Assembly (NCBI GenBank): GCA_031082125.1
Contig: JAVHLM010000003.1
Coordinates: forward strand, 62,001 to 126,000
DNA length: 64,000 nt
Direction of reading: 5' to 3'
Origin: Candidatus Eremiobacterota bacterium
Lineage (GTDB): Bacteria; Vulcanimicrobiota; CADAWZ01; Ess09-12
This document shows positions 9,893 through 18,782 of this stretch, piece after piece. The stretch's first letter is position 1. Every line of letters starts with the position of its first letter. The notes beneath the pieces were generated by a model. The model was not told where the DNA came from, did no database searches, and saw only the letters and a program-made list of their open reading frames with translations. The position numbers were made by a program, and so were the translations under genes.

Positions 9893-11077
9893 ATGGGTGA
9901 AGAAAACGTCATCGTAAATCCAGCCTCCTCGAAGAACCGCTTCGATACCCTCGGCTCAATTGTGAACGTCATCAATTCAACGCTGGACATAAGGAAAATC
10001 CTGGAGCTCATCATGGATAATGCCCTTGAGCTGATGGAAGCCGAGCGGGGATTTATCATGATGGTGGACCAGCAAGCCGACATCCTGGAGTTCAAGATAG
10101 CGAGAAACCTTGACAGGAAAAAGCTCGAAAGCGACGAGCTTGCCATAAGCAGAACCATCGTGAAGGAAGTATTTTCCGGGCAGAAGGCCGTGCTTACCCA
10201 CAATGCGGCAAAGGATCCCCGCTATAAGAACAATCCGAGCGTGAAAGCCTTTGGGCTCCGCTCGGTAATCTGCGTGCCGCTTCTCGTCAAAGGGGAATGC
10301 CTTGGCGTCATCTACCTCGATAACCGCTTCAAGAAAGGCATATTTCAAGAAGAAGATCTTGATTTCATGTGCATTTTTGCCCATGAGATCGCTCTTGCCC
10401 TTGAAAATGCGAAGCTTGAACAGGAAAAAGCTTTCATAAGGGAAGTTTTCACCCATTATGTGAGCCCGGAAGTGGCGGAGGAGATAATAAAACGGGGATC
10501 TGAATACGACCTGCAGGGAGAGAAGCGCGAGGTCACCGTATTTTTTGCCGATATACGGGGATTTTCCACGATTTCCGAGGCGGCGGCCCCCCACGACCTT
10601 TTCTCACAGCTCAACGAGTTCTTTGAAGAAATGATTGCCATTACCTTCAGGAAACAGGGGACCTTCCTGAAGTTCCTCGGTGACGGCTTCATGGTTGCCT
10701 TCGGCGCGCCGCTCAGCCACAGCGACGATGCCATAAGGGCAGTGCAGGCGGCCATGGAGATGCGCCAGCACGTAGAGCTCCTCAACAGAAAGTGGGAAAA
10801 GGAGGGCAGACCACCCTTTCTCATGGGAATAGGAATCCACACCGGAGAGGCAATGGTGGGCAACGTGGGATGCCGCCAGAGGAGGGAATACACCGTCATC
10901 GGCGATGTGCCCAATACTGCATCACGCCTCGAAAATATGAACAAGGAGTTCCAGAGCACGATCATCCTGAGCGAGGCAACCTATCGGAAAGTGAGGGATT
11001 TCTGCACCGCTCTCCCCAGAGGCCCCGTCACCCTGAGGGGGAAAACTGAGCCGGTAAGCATCTATGTGGTACCCTGA
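9893..11077 (+). CDS. GAF-domain class III adenylate cyclase
   Basis: A 394-residue protein from ATG 9893, preceded by an AGGA ribosome site. Residues 20-180 form a GAF domain (RGFIMMVD, SVICVPLLVKGECLGVIYLDN), likely a ligand sensor. A class III cyclase domain follows at about 205-390. Metal aspartates are in FFADIRGFS near 216 and FLGDGFMVAFG. The lysine before LGDG and the aspartate in GDVPNTASR fit adenine specificity, and the catalytic Asn and Arg of PNTASR are present. cAMP production is expected. No membrane segment is seen. The 3' end overlaps the next kinase gene by 14 bases, implying coupled expression. Confidence 0.92.
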   Translation: MGEENVIVNPASSKNRFDTLGSIVNVINSTLDIRKILELIMDNALELMEAERGFIMMVDQQADILEFKIARNLDRKKLESDELAISRTIVKEVFSGQKAVLTHNAAKDPRYKNNPSVKAFGLRSVICVPLLVKGECLGVIYLDNRFKKGIFQEEDLDFMCIFAHEIALALENAKLEQEKAFIREVFTHYVSPEVAEEIIKRGSEYDLQGEKREVTVFFADIRGFSTISEAAAPHDLFSQLNEFFEEMIAITFRKQGTFLKFLGDGFMVAFGAPLSHSDDAIRAVQAAMEMRQHVELLNRKWEKEGRPPFLMGIGIHTGEAMVGNVGCRQRREYTVIGDVPNTASRLENMNKEFQSTIILSEATYRKVRDFCTALPRGPVTLRGKTEPVSIYVVP

Positions 11078-12398
11078 AATCAGGAAAGCCTTTGCCTTCC
11101 TCTCCTTCCTTGCCTGCCTTATTCTCCCCTCACATTCCGCCTTTGGCGCAGAGGAGAATCCGGCTATTCATGTCACTTCGGACTTCGTGGGGAACGCCCG
11201 CGTATCCATTCGCCCCAGCGCACAGGGAAGCTTCGTAAAGGCGGCCGGCCAAGTTCCATGCGATATCAGGCCCTTGACCGAAGGCAACCAGGAAATCCGC
11301 ATAGAGAAGCCCGATGGATTCTTCTTTGTTTACCGCGGCGAGAAAAAAGAGGTCTTCGCTCCGGAAAATATCATGATTACCACCACCAGGGAGGTGCTGT
11401 GGGAGAGAATACTTCTCGCCCTTGTCATTCCCCTGGCAGTCGCGGCGGAGCTCGGGAGAAGAGCCAGGAGGAGGCAATCTAAAACACTTGAGCAAAGCCT
11501 TCACCAGGCGGAGATCAAGACCTCGGAAGCGCAGGTCCGGGCCGAGCGCTCCTCCTTTGAGGGAGCCTTACCGGAGACAATTGCAGAGTATTCCATCGAA
11601 GGCGAGCTCGGCGAGGGAGGAATGGCGACGGTGTACAGGGGGCGTGACATGCATGGCGACCTGTTTGCGATAAAAGTGCCTCACAGAAAGCTCTTCAATG
11701 ACCGCGACCTTGTGAAGCGCTTCGAGCACGAAGTGGCAATAAGCCTGTCACTGAAGCACCGCTCGATAGTCCGCACCTTTGACTGCAACCTGGATGACGG
11801 GCAGGGAATCCCCTATATCTGCTTCGAGTATGTCGAAGGGAGAACCCTCGCGAAAATCACCGCCGATGAAGCGCCCCTTGAGCCATCAAGGGCCATCAGG
11901 TATATCAGGGAGATTGCAGAAGCTCTCCGGCATGCCCATGAGCTCTCCATTGTGCACAGGGATCTCAAGCCCGGCAATATCATGATCACCTTTCACGACA
12001 CGGTGAAAGTGATGGATTTCGGCGTGGCAAAGGCCGCCGATCTCTCCAGACTCACGGTTACGGACACGATGCTGGGCACGCCTCTTTACATGGCTCCGGA
12101 ACAGATTGACAGCAAGGATGCCGATCCCCGGTCTGATCTTTACTCGCTTGGCATGATTTTTTACGAGCTGGTAACAGGCCACCTCCCCTTTGAAGAGGAC
12201 GATCCCATCAAGGTGATCATGAAAAAGCATACCCACCAGCCGCCGCCGCCGGGGGTATTCGTGCCCTCCCTTCCCCGCCCCGTGGGGGAGGTCATAATGA
12301 AGCTCATCGAGAGGGAGCCTTCCCGCCGCTATCAATCCGCAGCGGCACTCATTGACGATCTCACGGCAAGGGGTCTTTCTCCATCAGATCATATCTGA
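11064..12398 (+). CDS. Membrane-bound Ser/Thr protein kinase with an extracytoplasmic N-terminal domain
   Basis: A 444-residue protein. A signal peptide or anchor covers residues 1-29 (FAFLSFLACLILPSHSAFGAE). Residues 30-105 form a beta-rich extracytoplasmic domain, a membrane helix lies near 110-130, and a basic stretch (RRARRRQ) marks the cytoplasmic side. The kinase domain occupies about 172-435, with LGEGGMATVY, AIKV, HRDLKPGN, DFGVAK and MAPEQ all intact. This order (sensor, helix, C-terminal kinase) is the reverse of the common PknB layout. It overlaps the adenylate cyclase by 14 bases and is followed by a strong terminator. Confidence 0.9.
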   Translation: MWYPEIRKAFAFLSFLACLILPSHSAFGAEENPAIHVTSDFVGNARVSIRPSAQGSFVKAAGQVPCDIRPLTEGNQEIRIEKPDGFFFVYRGEKKEVFAPENIMITTTREVLWERILLALVIPLAVAAELGRRARRRQSKTLEQSLHQAEIKTSEAQVRAERSSFEGALPETIAEYSIEGELGEGGMATVYRGRDMHGDLFAIKVPHRKLFNDRDLVKRFEHEVAISLSLKHRSIVRTFDCNLDDGQGIPYICFEYVEGRTLAKITADEAPLEPSRAIRYIREIAEALRHAHELSIVHRDLKPGNIMITFHDTVKVMDFGVAKAADLSRLTVTDTMLGTPLYMAPEQIDSKDADPRSDLYSLGMIFYELVTGHLPFEEDDPIKVIMKKHTHQPPPPGVFVPSLPRPVGEVIMKLIEREPSRRYQSAAALIDDLTARGLSPSDHI

Positions 12399-12456
12399 CA
12401 GAATCATGTGCTTGGCTTAAGAGGGATTTCACAGAAAAGGGCGAATACTCCCCATG

Positions 12457-12505
12457 AAACGGCCCAGCACAATGGAACCCATTGTGACGGCCGTTTCTTT
12501 ATTTT
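12457..12505 (+). terminator. Rho-independent terminator after the cyclase-kinase pair
   Basis: A long hairpin: AAACGGCC (12457-12464) pairs with GGCCGTTT (12489-12496), and CACAATGG (12468-12475) pairs with CCATTGTG (12479-12486) across a 3-base loop. A T-rich tail (TTTCTTTATTTT) follows. It separates the signalling genes from the pilus gene at 12518. Confidence 0.85.
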
Positions 12506-12517
12506 CGGGAGGTTGCC

Positions 12518-13636
12518 ATGCTCAGACTAGGAAGGTATCTCATCAGCTTCGAGCACGTGCCCCGCCACGAGCGCCTCAGGTGGGAGCTCGGCTCCACTAC
12601 CGCAGAGGATATCGTGCTCTTTTACGGGCAGCTCGCCGCCCTCTACACTGCCGGCATCTCCTTTGTCCGATCGCTCACCATACTCTCCCGGCAGGCCACC
12701 AACAGAAAATTAGCCCTTATTCTTGATGCCGTGCGGCATGATATCAACGGCGGCTCAACCCTTTCCCACAGTATGAGCCGCCACTCCGGCACATTCAACG
12801 CCCTGGAGATACAGATCATAAAAGTGGGCGAGGCCGTGGGAGACCTTCCTCTTGTCCTTGAAAGGCTGGCTCTTCTTGGGAGGCGCCACCTGGAGCTTAC
12901 TAGAAAGATCAAGTCCATGATGACTTATCCGCTTATTGTATTCTGCGCCTCACTTGCTCTCATAGGCTTTCTTGCGTGTTTCCTTTTCAACACCATCTTC
13001 CCGGCACTGGCGGCTCAGGGAATCGAGCTTCCTGCTGCCACCAGGGTTCTTATGCTCATCGCGGCAGCTCTGAAGAACCCTCTGGCAGGTCTGCTGGTAC
13101 TCGCTGCGTGTTTCATGGCCTTCCGACTCTCCTGCTTTCTCTTCTCTCTTCCCTTTTTCAGGGAGCTGCTTGACCGCTTCATATGGAACCTGCCTCTCCT
13201 GGGAAAGACCCTTCAGAAAATATTCATGGCGAGGTTTTGTTATAACTTTGGCCTTATGTACGAGCACGGGGTAGGAATATTGAAGATCCTCGCCATTGAA
13301 GCCACCTCCTCATCGAACTCCATACTGAGAGCCGCCCTTCTTCGCGCGATTGACTCTCTGAAGGAGGGAGACTCCATTGCCGAAAGCCTCAAAAGGGAAG
13401 GAATATTTCCAAAGTCCCTCATCGATTTTCTGGCTATCGGCGAGTCAAGCGGCACAATTCCTTACTGCATGAAGAAGCTTGCCGAGTATTATGAGACCGA
13501 GGTCTCCTACTCTGTTGAGAATCTCTCATCAGCTCTTGAGCCTCTCATGATAGGGGGAATGGGAGTCTTTGTGGGGCTGGTGATCATGGTGGTGCTCTCC
13601 CCCCTCTACGGTGTCATCGCAAACCTGGGCCTGTAA
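12518..13636 (+). CDS. GspF/PilC-type inner-membrane platform protein
   Basis: A 372-residue protein of the GspF/PilC family, which forms the inner-membrane base of type II secretion systems and type IV pili. Two repeated helical cytoplasmic domains are seen: about residues 25-130 (YGQLAALYTAGISFVRSL, KVGEAVGDLPLVLERL) and 230-340 (FCYNFGLMYEHGVGILKI, AIGESSGTIPYCMKKLAEYY). Membrane segments lie near 140-165, 190-215 and 350-370. GGGAGG precedes the ATG. It ends one base from the convergent pilin-like operon, probably the same machine. Confidence 0.9.
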   Translation: MLRLGRYLISFEHVPRHERLRWELGSTTAEDIVLFYGQLAALYTAGISFVRSLTILSRQATNRKLALILDAVRHDINGGSTLSHSMSRHSGTFNALEIQIIKVGEAVGDLPLVLERLALLGRRHLELTRKIKSMMTYPLIVFCASLALIGFLACFLFNTIFPALAAQGIELPAATRVLMLIAAALKNPLAGLLVLAACFMAFRLSCFLFSLPFFRELLDRFIWNLPLLGKTLQKIFMARFCYNFGLMYEHGVGILKILAIEATSSSNSILRAALLRAIDSLKEGDSIAESLKREGIFPKSLIDFLAIGESSGTIPYCMKKLAEYYETEVSYSVENLSSALEPLMIGGMGVFVGLVIMVVLSPLYGVIANLGL

Positions 13637-15748
13637 TTACTGAATCTCGTTCCAGACCGCTATGCGAGGCCTGCCGAAACGGTGGAGAGACTTGACGTAG
13701 CGGGTGTCAAAGGTGAGGTTGACGCTGTTGAGGGAGAGCCCCTTTAAGGCCAATGAACCTGCAGACGAAGTCGCCTCTTCGCCGTCCTCGTCAAGCACCG
13801 CGCCGCGGCTTGCGATGGCCCCTTTCACGGTGAGCCCGCCGGAAGGCGACCACGTTCCGTCAGCCATGGCCTCAAGAGAGGGATTTATCACTATGGCACC
13901 CTGGCCGATGATGAGGCCCTGATAGGTTCCCTTGGTGGCAAACTCCATATTCTTCGCGTGAATGACCATGCCCCGGTCCCTGGAATCCAGGCTCCCTCCC
14001 GTTATCTTCAGATTCCCCGATACTACGAGAGTGGCATTGGTCCCTACTATTGACGAGGGAGAAGAAGAAAGGCGAAGGAGTTTCTTTCTGAGGGAACAGC
14101 CCATGGACTGCGCCTGGCCGAGGCTGCCGGGCTCATACTCTGAAAGCTCCACATCGCCGTCAACAAAGAGAGTGCAGTCCTTGAGCACAAGGCCGGCACC
14201 GGAGAAACGCTCGCCGATTTTCACGAGCTCCTCCTTTCCGCTGCCCGCTGCCGATGAGGAGGATCCGAGAGAGCCCTGGAACCCCTGGGCGGGCTTCCAC
14301 TTTCTGTCGTATATCACATAATGGTTTGAGAGATCGCCCTTCAGGTAAAACTTGTTGCGATGGGCATCGCCCTCCAGGGTAAGGGTGCTCTTCAGGAAGC
14401 ACGCCGAGCCATACATGATCTTGATGAGATAGCGCTCGATAACCTCTTTCCGGCCGAAATCCGGCACGGCGCTGTGAAGCGCTGAGGAAGACTGGCTGTC
14501 AAGACCCAGCTGCGACATCAGCTCCGGAGGGAGCAGAGAGGGGTTTGACTTTGCAAGCTCGCAATATTCATTGACCTTTTGTTCAAAGGCTTTTGCCTTT
14601 TTCTTTGAGCCCACCCAGGTGAGGTATCCCTGCTGCATGGTAAAGGCATTGTCGCCGGTACCCACCTCTTCAAGCTCTGAGATGCTCTCGGGCCTGAGCT
14701 GCGAGAACCCCGAGAGCTCGGGAAACACAATCTGGGAAAGAGGATCCTTGTTCTCCGTGCAGAGGCCCTGGGCAATACCGTAACATTTCCTTCCGGTAAA
14801 GACATTGCCTGGGCTTACCTGAATGGGATCAAATGCTGAGCTGTCAAATGTCTCATCCGATGAAGCCTCCTTGCTGGCCGAGGTGCATGCGTTTCCCCTC
14901 AGGGAGTTGCCCTCGCTCTCCCTGGTACCGATGGAGACGGAAGCTTTGGGGAGCAGGTTAATTCCAAGGATGCCGTAGAAGTCAGCAATGCCAGATGGAG
15001 AGCGCACTCCCCTCGGAGAGCCTGACTTCAATGCTGCCCCCCTCGCTCCCGGGAAGAAAAGCGATGCCCGCAAGGCGCGGTAGTTATAAAGGGAGAGCAC
15101 ATCTCCTTTGACCACTGTTGGAGGCCATTTCCAGTCGGGCTGGCCGGGGCTCACCGCCTGCTGGATGAAGATGGGCGCCCTTGAGCAGAATGCGGCATAA
15201 GGCCATTTCCTGTTGATAATGGCCTCAAAGTACCGTGTGCTTCCCCCCACCGATACCCCTATTATGAGATCGATGGAACAGGCCGGTACGGAGCAGCCGC
15301 CGGCCTCTCTGTCCTTCCATCCTCTGCAGGGATATTCTCCCTGTGAGTTGTCGGTGGAATAATACTTCCTGGATGGATCAAAGGTAATGGTGACGGCCCC
15401 CGCAGGAACAGCAGGGCCCTCAGGGAAAGGGGGCTTTTCGTCATAGCGTTTTCTGAGATCGAGGGTGGAAAAGGTTGTGGAAGCGAGATCGACAGCATTG
15501 CTGTGCTCCGTCTCATACTGGTCAAGCTCGTAGATAAGCTGCGCCGCCGCGGCCTGGGCCGTGAAGAGGGCCTGGCGGTACTCCACCTGGGCGCGGACAA
15601 GATTAAGGTTGATGCTGCTGAGAGTCCCCAGTGCGAGGATCACCACGAGGAGGAGCGATGAAACAAGCAGTACAAGCAGGATGCTCCCTGCCGAGAGCCT
15701 CCTGGCAGGAAAGGATTTCTTTCCGTGAGGCCTGTGTGGTAAACTCAT
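13637..15748 (-). CDS. Large PilX-like pilus-assembly / pseudopilin-associated protein
   Basis: A 703-residue protein with a basic N-terminus, one membrane helix at about residues 20-45 (a Leu/Val-rich stretch ending LALGTLSS) and a long extracytoplasmic region with many Ser, Gly and Asn. The head resembles PilX/GspK proteins that sit with minor pilins. It has no classical GFTLIE cleavage site. The C-terminal 200 residues contain regularly spaced Gly-Asn-Leu strands (SGNLKITGGSLDSRDRG) that suggest a beta-helix or polymer-forming fold. The start overlaps the previous stop as ATGA. It is last in the minus-strand operon, and its exact family is uncertain. Confidence 0.7.
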   Translation of the reverse strand: MSLPHRPHGKKSFPARRLSAGSILLVLLVSSLLLVVILALGTLSSINLNLVRAQVEYRQALFTAQAAAAQLIYELDQYETEHSNAVDLASTTFSTLDLRKRYDEKPPFPEGPAVPAGAVTITFDPSRKYYSTDNSQGEYPCRGWKDREAGGCSVPACSIDLIIGVSVGGSTRYFEAIINRKWPYAAFCSRAPIFIQQAVSPGQPDWKWPPTVVKGDVLSLYNYRALRASLFFPGARGAALKSGSPRGVRSPSGIADFYGILGINLLPKASVSIGTRESEGNSLRGNACTSASKEASSDETFDSSAFDPIQVSPGNVFTGRKCYGIAQGLCTENKDPLSQIVFPELSGFSQLRPESISELEEVGTGDNAFTMQQGYLTWVGSKKKAKAFEQKVNEYCELAKSNPSLLPPELMSQLGLDSQSSSALHSAVPDFGRKEVIERYLIKIMYGSACFLKSTLTLEGDAHRNKFYLKGDLSNHYVIYDRKWKPAQGFQGSLGSSSSAAGSGKEELVKIGERFSGAGLVLKDCTLFVDGDVELSEYEPGSLGQAQSMGCSLRKKLLRLSSSPSSIVGTNATLVVSGNLKITGGSLDSRDRGMVIHAKNMEFATKGTYQGLIIGQGAIVINPSLEAMADGTWSPSGGLTVKGAIASRGAVLDEDGEEATSSAGSLALKGLSLNSVNLTFDTRYVKSLHRFGRPRIAVWNEIQ

Positions 15749-16386
15749 TCCTGATCCCCGTTGTGCATCGCTGAAACGGCAGAGATAAAGGTGGCGTCCT
15801 GGTGCTCGATACCGATCAGCAGCTCGTAAGTGACTGGATTTGCAAGGGCAGTATCCCCGCTTTCCCCGTCCTGCCGGGCGGAGAAAGAGAGAGATTTCAC
15901 ATTCCGCGCAACAACCCTGTCAGCCGAAGGCCGGGGAGTAAAACTCCCTGCCTGGTAAGGGGAAGGGGCATCACTGGGGGCGAAAAAATCCTCCTGGATA
16001 TGGAGGGTCCCTGTCTCGCCTTGAAGGTAGAAGACCCCATGCTTCTGCCAGAGTATTGAGCCGGAGAGCGTATCATACTGCAGCCCGCCCGTCCTGCCGA
16101 AGGGGGAGAGAAAAGTGATGGCATCGCAGGCAAGGGTCCTGCCTGTGGTCTTCTCCTGGTAATTCTGCTTCAGAATAACCAGCGAGGAGCGGTCGGAAGC
16201 CCTCAATTCTGTTTCAATCTTCTTCATGGCGACAAGGGCTGTCTTCTGGATGTCGGCCCTTGTGTCGCTCCTTCTCCAGGCCCTGATCCCGGGAAGGAGG
16301 GCCCAGTAAAGACATGTGGCTATGAGTGCCATGAGCACGCCCACTACAAGTATTTCATGGAGAGTGATACCCCGGCGCCCTTTCAT
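15745..16386 (-). CDS. PilW/GspJ-like minor pseudopilin
   Basis: A 213-residue type IV pilin-like protein. A short basic leader MKGRRG precedes ITLHEILVV, a prepilin-peptidase site with Gly at -1 and Glu at +5, then a hydrophobic helix to about residue 28. The remainder is a beta-rich head, as in GspJ/PilW. It is expected to be cleaved by PilD and to prime a pilus or pseudopilus. It overlaps the next gene as ATGA. Confidence 0.8.
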   Translation of the reverse strand: MKGRRGITLHEILVVGVLMALIATCLYWALLPGIRAWRRSDTRADIQKTALVAMKKIETELRASDRSSLVILKQNYQEKTTGRTLACDAITFLSPFGRTGGLQYDTLSGSILWQKHGVFYLQGETGTLHIQEDFFAPSDAPSPYQAGSFTPRPSADRVVARNVKSLSFSARQDGESGDTALANPVTYELLIGIEHQDATFISAVSAMHNGDQE

Positions 16387-16476
16387 TGCCTCTTGTTCCT
16401 CTTCCCGCTCACGTGCCTGAATGCTTCTCCATGAGCCGTTGTTTTCCTTCAGAACGGATTCCCGTGAGAGCCTGAA

Positions 16477-16920
16477 TTACTTGTCCTGGAAATAGACCCG
16501 TGTCGAGAGCGTGAGAGGCCGGGGAGTCCTCACCCAGCGCACGGTGACTATAATATCGAAGACCCGGTGGGGTTCCTGTCGATCCACGGCATAGATGTCC
16601 CTTTGAAAGGTAAAAACCGTTCTATTGATGGCTTTTTCTCCAACCCAGTCGGTGAGGGGATAAGAGGCGGACGGGGGCCTCTGCTGCCTCGCCTCTTCAA
16701 CAAGGTACGCGGCGTAAGCGCTTGCGCTCTGGTAATCTTCTGCCTTCTTGAGGGACATGACACCGGTGGGAATTACGCTTATGATAAGGATAAGCGATGC
16801 CGCCAGTATCGCAAGGGCTACCACTATCTCTATGAGGGTAAAGGCCCTCTCTTCATTGACGATTGCTCCGTCCTTATCATGTAATGCGCATTGTACAGTT
16901 TTTACGGTGTGCCCAGTCAT
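16477..16920 (-). CDS. PilV/GspI-like minor pseudopilin
   Basis: A 147-residue pilin-like protein. The leader is about 26 residues, long for the class, ending ERA before FTLIEIVVALAILAASL. Ala rather than Gly is at -1, which some minor pilins tolerate, and Glu +5 is present. A helix and a small beta head with a FDIIVTVRW strand follow. The annotated ATG overlaps the upstream RfbH-like stop as ATGA; an internal start nearer the cleavage site would shorten the leader. Confidence 0.78.
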   Translation of the reverse strand: MTGHTVKTVQCALHDKDGAIVNEERAFTLIEIVVALAILAASLILIISVIPTGVMSLKKAEDYQSASAYAAYLVEEARQQRPPSASYPLTDWVGEKAINRTVFTFQRDIYAVDRQEPHRVFDIIVTVRWVRTPRPLTLSTRVYFQDK

Positions 16921-18464
16921 TGAAATGCCCCGGTAAAACGGTAAAGCTCTTCTGTGATGAAATCCCTCATTGCGGCAGTCAGGCCGGGATAGACACCGAA
17001 CCAGAAGGTATCCCTCATCACTCTGTCAGTCTCATCAAGCCCTGACGCCACGCGGAAGCCTTCCCGGCTCTTCCTCATCTCGTCAAAACAGGGATGCCTG
17101 ATAATATTCCCGGCGAAAAGCATTCTGGTCTGGATGCCTTTCATCTCGAGATGCCTTACGATCTCATCTCTTGAGAAAGGTGCCTCCTCTTTTATGGTGA
17201 GGAGAAATCCGAACCATGAAGGCTCTGAGTATTCCGTGGCCTCCGGGAGGACAAAGAACGGTGAAAGCTCCGAAAGTCCCTCACGAAACTTCTGCCAGTT
17301 CTCCCTCCGTGCCGCGATGAAACGGGGGAGCTTTTCAAGCTGGGCGCATCCGATAGCGGCCTGAAGGTCCGTTGCCTTCAGATTGTAGCCAAGATGGGAA
17401 TAGACATACTTGTGGTCGTACCCCATGGGAAGGGTACCGAACTGCTGTGAAAAGCGCTTTTTACAGGTATTATCGCGGCCTGGCGGGCACCAGCAGTCTC
17501 TTCCCCAGTCTCTCAGGGAGATGACAATGTCTCTGAGCAGAGGATCGGAAGTATAGACTGCACCGCCCTCACCCATGGTGATATGGTGGGGCGGATAAAA
17601 GCTCGAGGTGCCGACATGGCCGAACGAGCCTGTGGAGCGCCAGGCTCCCTCCAGGCAATAGCGCGATCCAAGGGCGTCACAGTTATCCTCGATGAGCCAT
17701 AGCTTGTTAGCCCTGCAGAACTCTCCCACTGCCTGAATGTCAAAGGGGTTGCCAAGCGTGTGGGCGATGAATACAGCCCTGGTCCTCTCTGAAAGGGCAT
17801 CATTGAGAAGGCCGGGGTCAATATTGTAGCCAGGAAGCCTGATGTCCACAAAAACAGGGACGGCGCCATACTGGATCACAGGAGCTACGGTAGTGGGAAA
17901 AGCAGCCGCCACCGTGATAATCTCATCACCCCTCTGTATTCTCCTTTCACCCAGGAGGGGGGACGTGAGAGCCATGAAGGCGAGAAGGTTGGCCGATGAG
18001 CCGGAATTGACCAGGACGCAGAAAGGGATATCAAGGAACCTGGCAAGTCCCTCCTCAAAGGAGCGGGCGAACCTGCCTGCCGTAAGAAAAAACTCAAGAG
18101 AGGCATCGAGAAGGCCTGCTATCTCCCGGTCATCATAGACCCTCGCCGCATAGGGAACAGGCATCCCCGGGGAAAAAGGCTTGATTCGCGAGGTCTCACG
18201 GTATGAGCGGACTCCCGCCTCAATGGCAAGAGTCCGAAAAAGGGATGCCAGAGCATCTTCACTTATACGGCCTTCTTCCACGCCGAGCCAAGCAACGGGA
18301 ATGACGTACCGCTGAGGAGCCTGCTGCGGCTCCATGCCCTGCGGGTCGGGCAGCACTTCCACCATGCCTGCTTCATCGGGCTCGCTTATGGCGATGCAGG
18401 AGCCTGAGGGGAACTTGAATTCCCCCGGCACCTTGAGGACAAAAAGTCTTCCCTTGCATTCCAT
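16917..18464 (-). CDS. RfbH-like CDP-4-keto-6-deoxyglucose-3-dehydrase (DegT/DnrJ fold)
   Basis: A 515-residue member of the sugar aminotransferase fold, closest in pattern to RfbH/E1, which removes the C3 hydroxyl to make 3,6-dideoxyhexoses. The PLP lysine is replaced by His in SFYPPHHITMGEGGA (His293/294), as in E1. Four cysteines match the E1 [2Fe-2S] ligands: Cys262 in EDNCDALG, then Cys324, Cys326 and Cys334 (C-x-C-x7-C); the first spacing is 61 residues, four longer than I recall for Salmonella RfbH. LPMGYDHKYVYSHLGYN is typical of RfbH. An N-terminal extension of about 75 residues is unusual. The partner reductase is not in this window. The gene heads an operon with pilin-like genes. 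Confidence 0.82.
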   Translation of the reverse strand: MECKGRLFVLKVPGEFKFPSGSCIAISEPDEAGMVEVLPDPQGMEPQQAPQRYVIPVAWLGVEEGRISEDALASLFRTLAIEAGVRSYRETSRIKPFSPGMPVPYAARVYDDREIAGLLDASLEFFLTAGRFARSFEEGLARFLDIPFCVLVNSGSSANLLAFMALTSPLLGERRIQRGDEIITVAAAFPTTVAPVIQYGAVPVFVDIRLPGYNIDPGLLNDALSERTRAVFIAHTLGNPFDIQAVGEFCRANKLWLIEDNCDALGSRYCLEGAWRSTGSFGHVGTSSFYPPHHITMGEGGAVYTSDPLLRDIVISLRDWGRDCWCPPGRDNTCKKRFSQQFGTLPMGYDHKYVYSHLGYNLKATDLQAAIGCAQLEKLPRFIAARRENWQKFREGLSELSPFFVLPEATEYSEPSWFGFLLTIKEEAPFSRDEIVRHLEMKGIQTRMLFAGNIIRHPCFDEMRKSREGFRVASGLDETDRVMRDTFWFGVYPGLTAAMRDFITEELYRFTGAFQ

Positions 18465-18782
18465 TGGCGTTCCTGCTCACTTCCAGGGGAGTGCCCCCGC
18501 ATGGTTTCTCCTTTAATTTCGCTGATGCCCTCCACTTTTCCTCGGAAAAGAGCGGGGGAGACGTAAAATTCGGAGATCCCGGCGATGAGGGCGTATTGAA
18601 TTTTATTCTGTACTCCATTTGGAGTACAGATTACCTCTCGCCGGGCAGGAACTAGTCCAAAAGTCGTAGGGAGGCAAAAAACTTCATCGCAAAGTTAGGT
18701 CTGCCGATCGATGGTGCATGGGAGGGAAGGTCGGGTATAATAGGCACATAAAAAGAGATAAAAAGTTCTGGAGGTGCCGCCT
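18465..18782. other. Divergent intergenic region with a perfect hairpin
   Basis: About 320 bases without a gene, between the RfbH-like operon and the small rightward gene. It holds the hairpin at 18608-18629 and a TATAAT hexamer at 18736-18741. That hexamer could be the -10 of the rightward gene, but no good -35 element is seen. GGAGG at 18770-18774 is the ribosome site for the GTG at 18783. Confidence 0.45.
18608..18629. promoter_or_regulatory. Perfect 9-bp inverted repeat (operator or hairpin)
   Basis: CTGTACTCC, a 4-base loop ATTT, then GGAGTACAG. There is no T-tract after it on the plus strand. It sits about 145 bases upstream of the RfbH-like start and about 155 upstream of the rightward gene, so it could be an operator for either. 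The function is inferred only from position. Confidence 0.4.
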
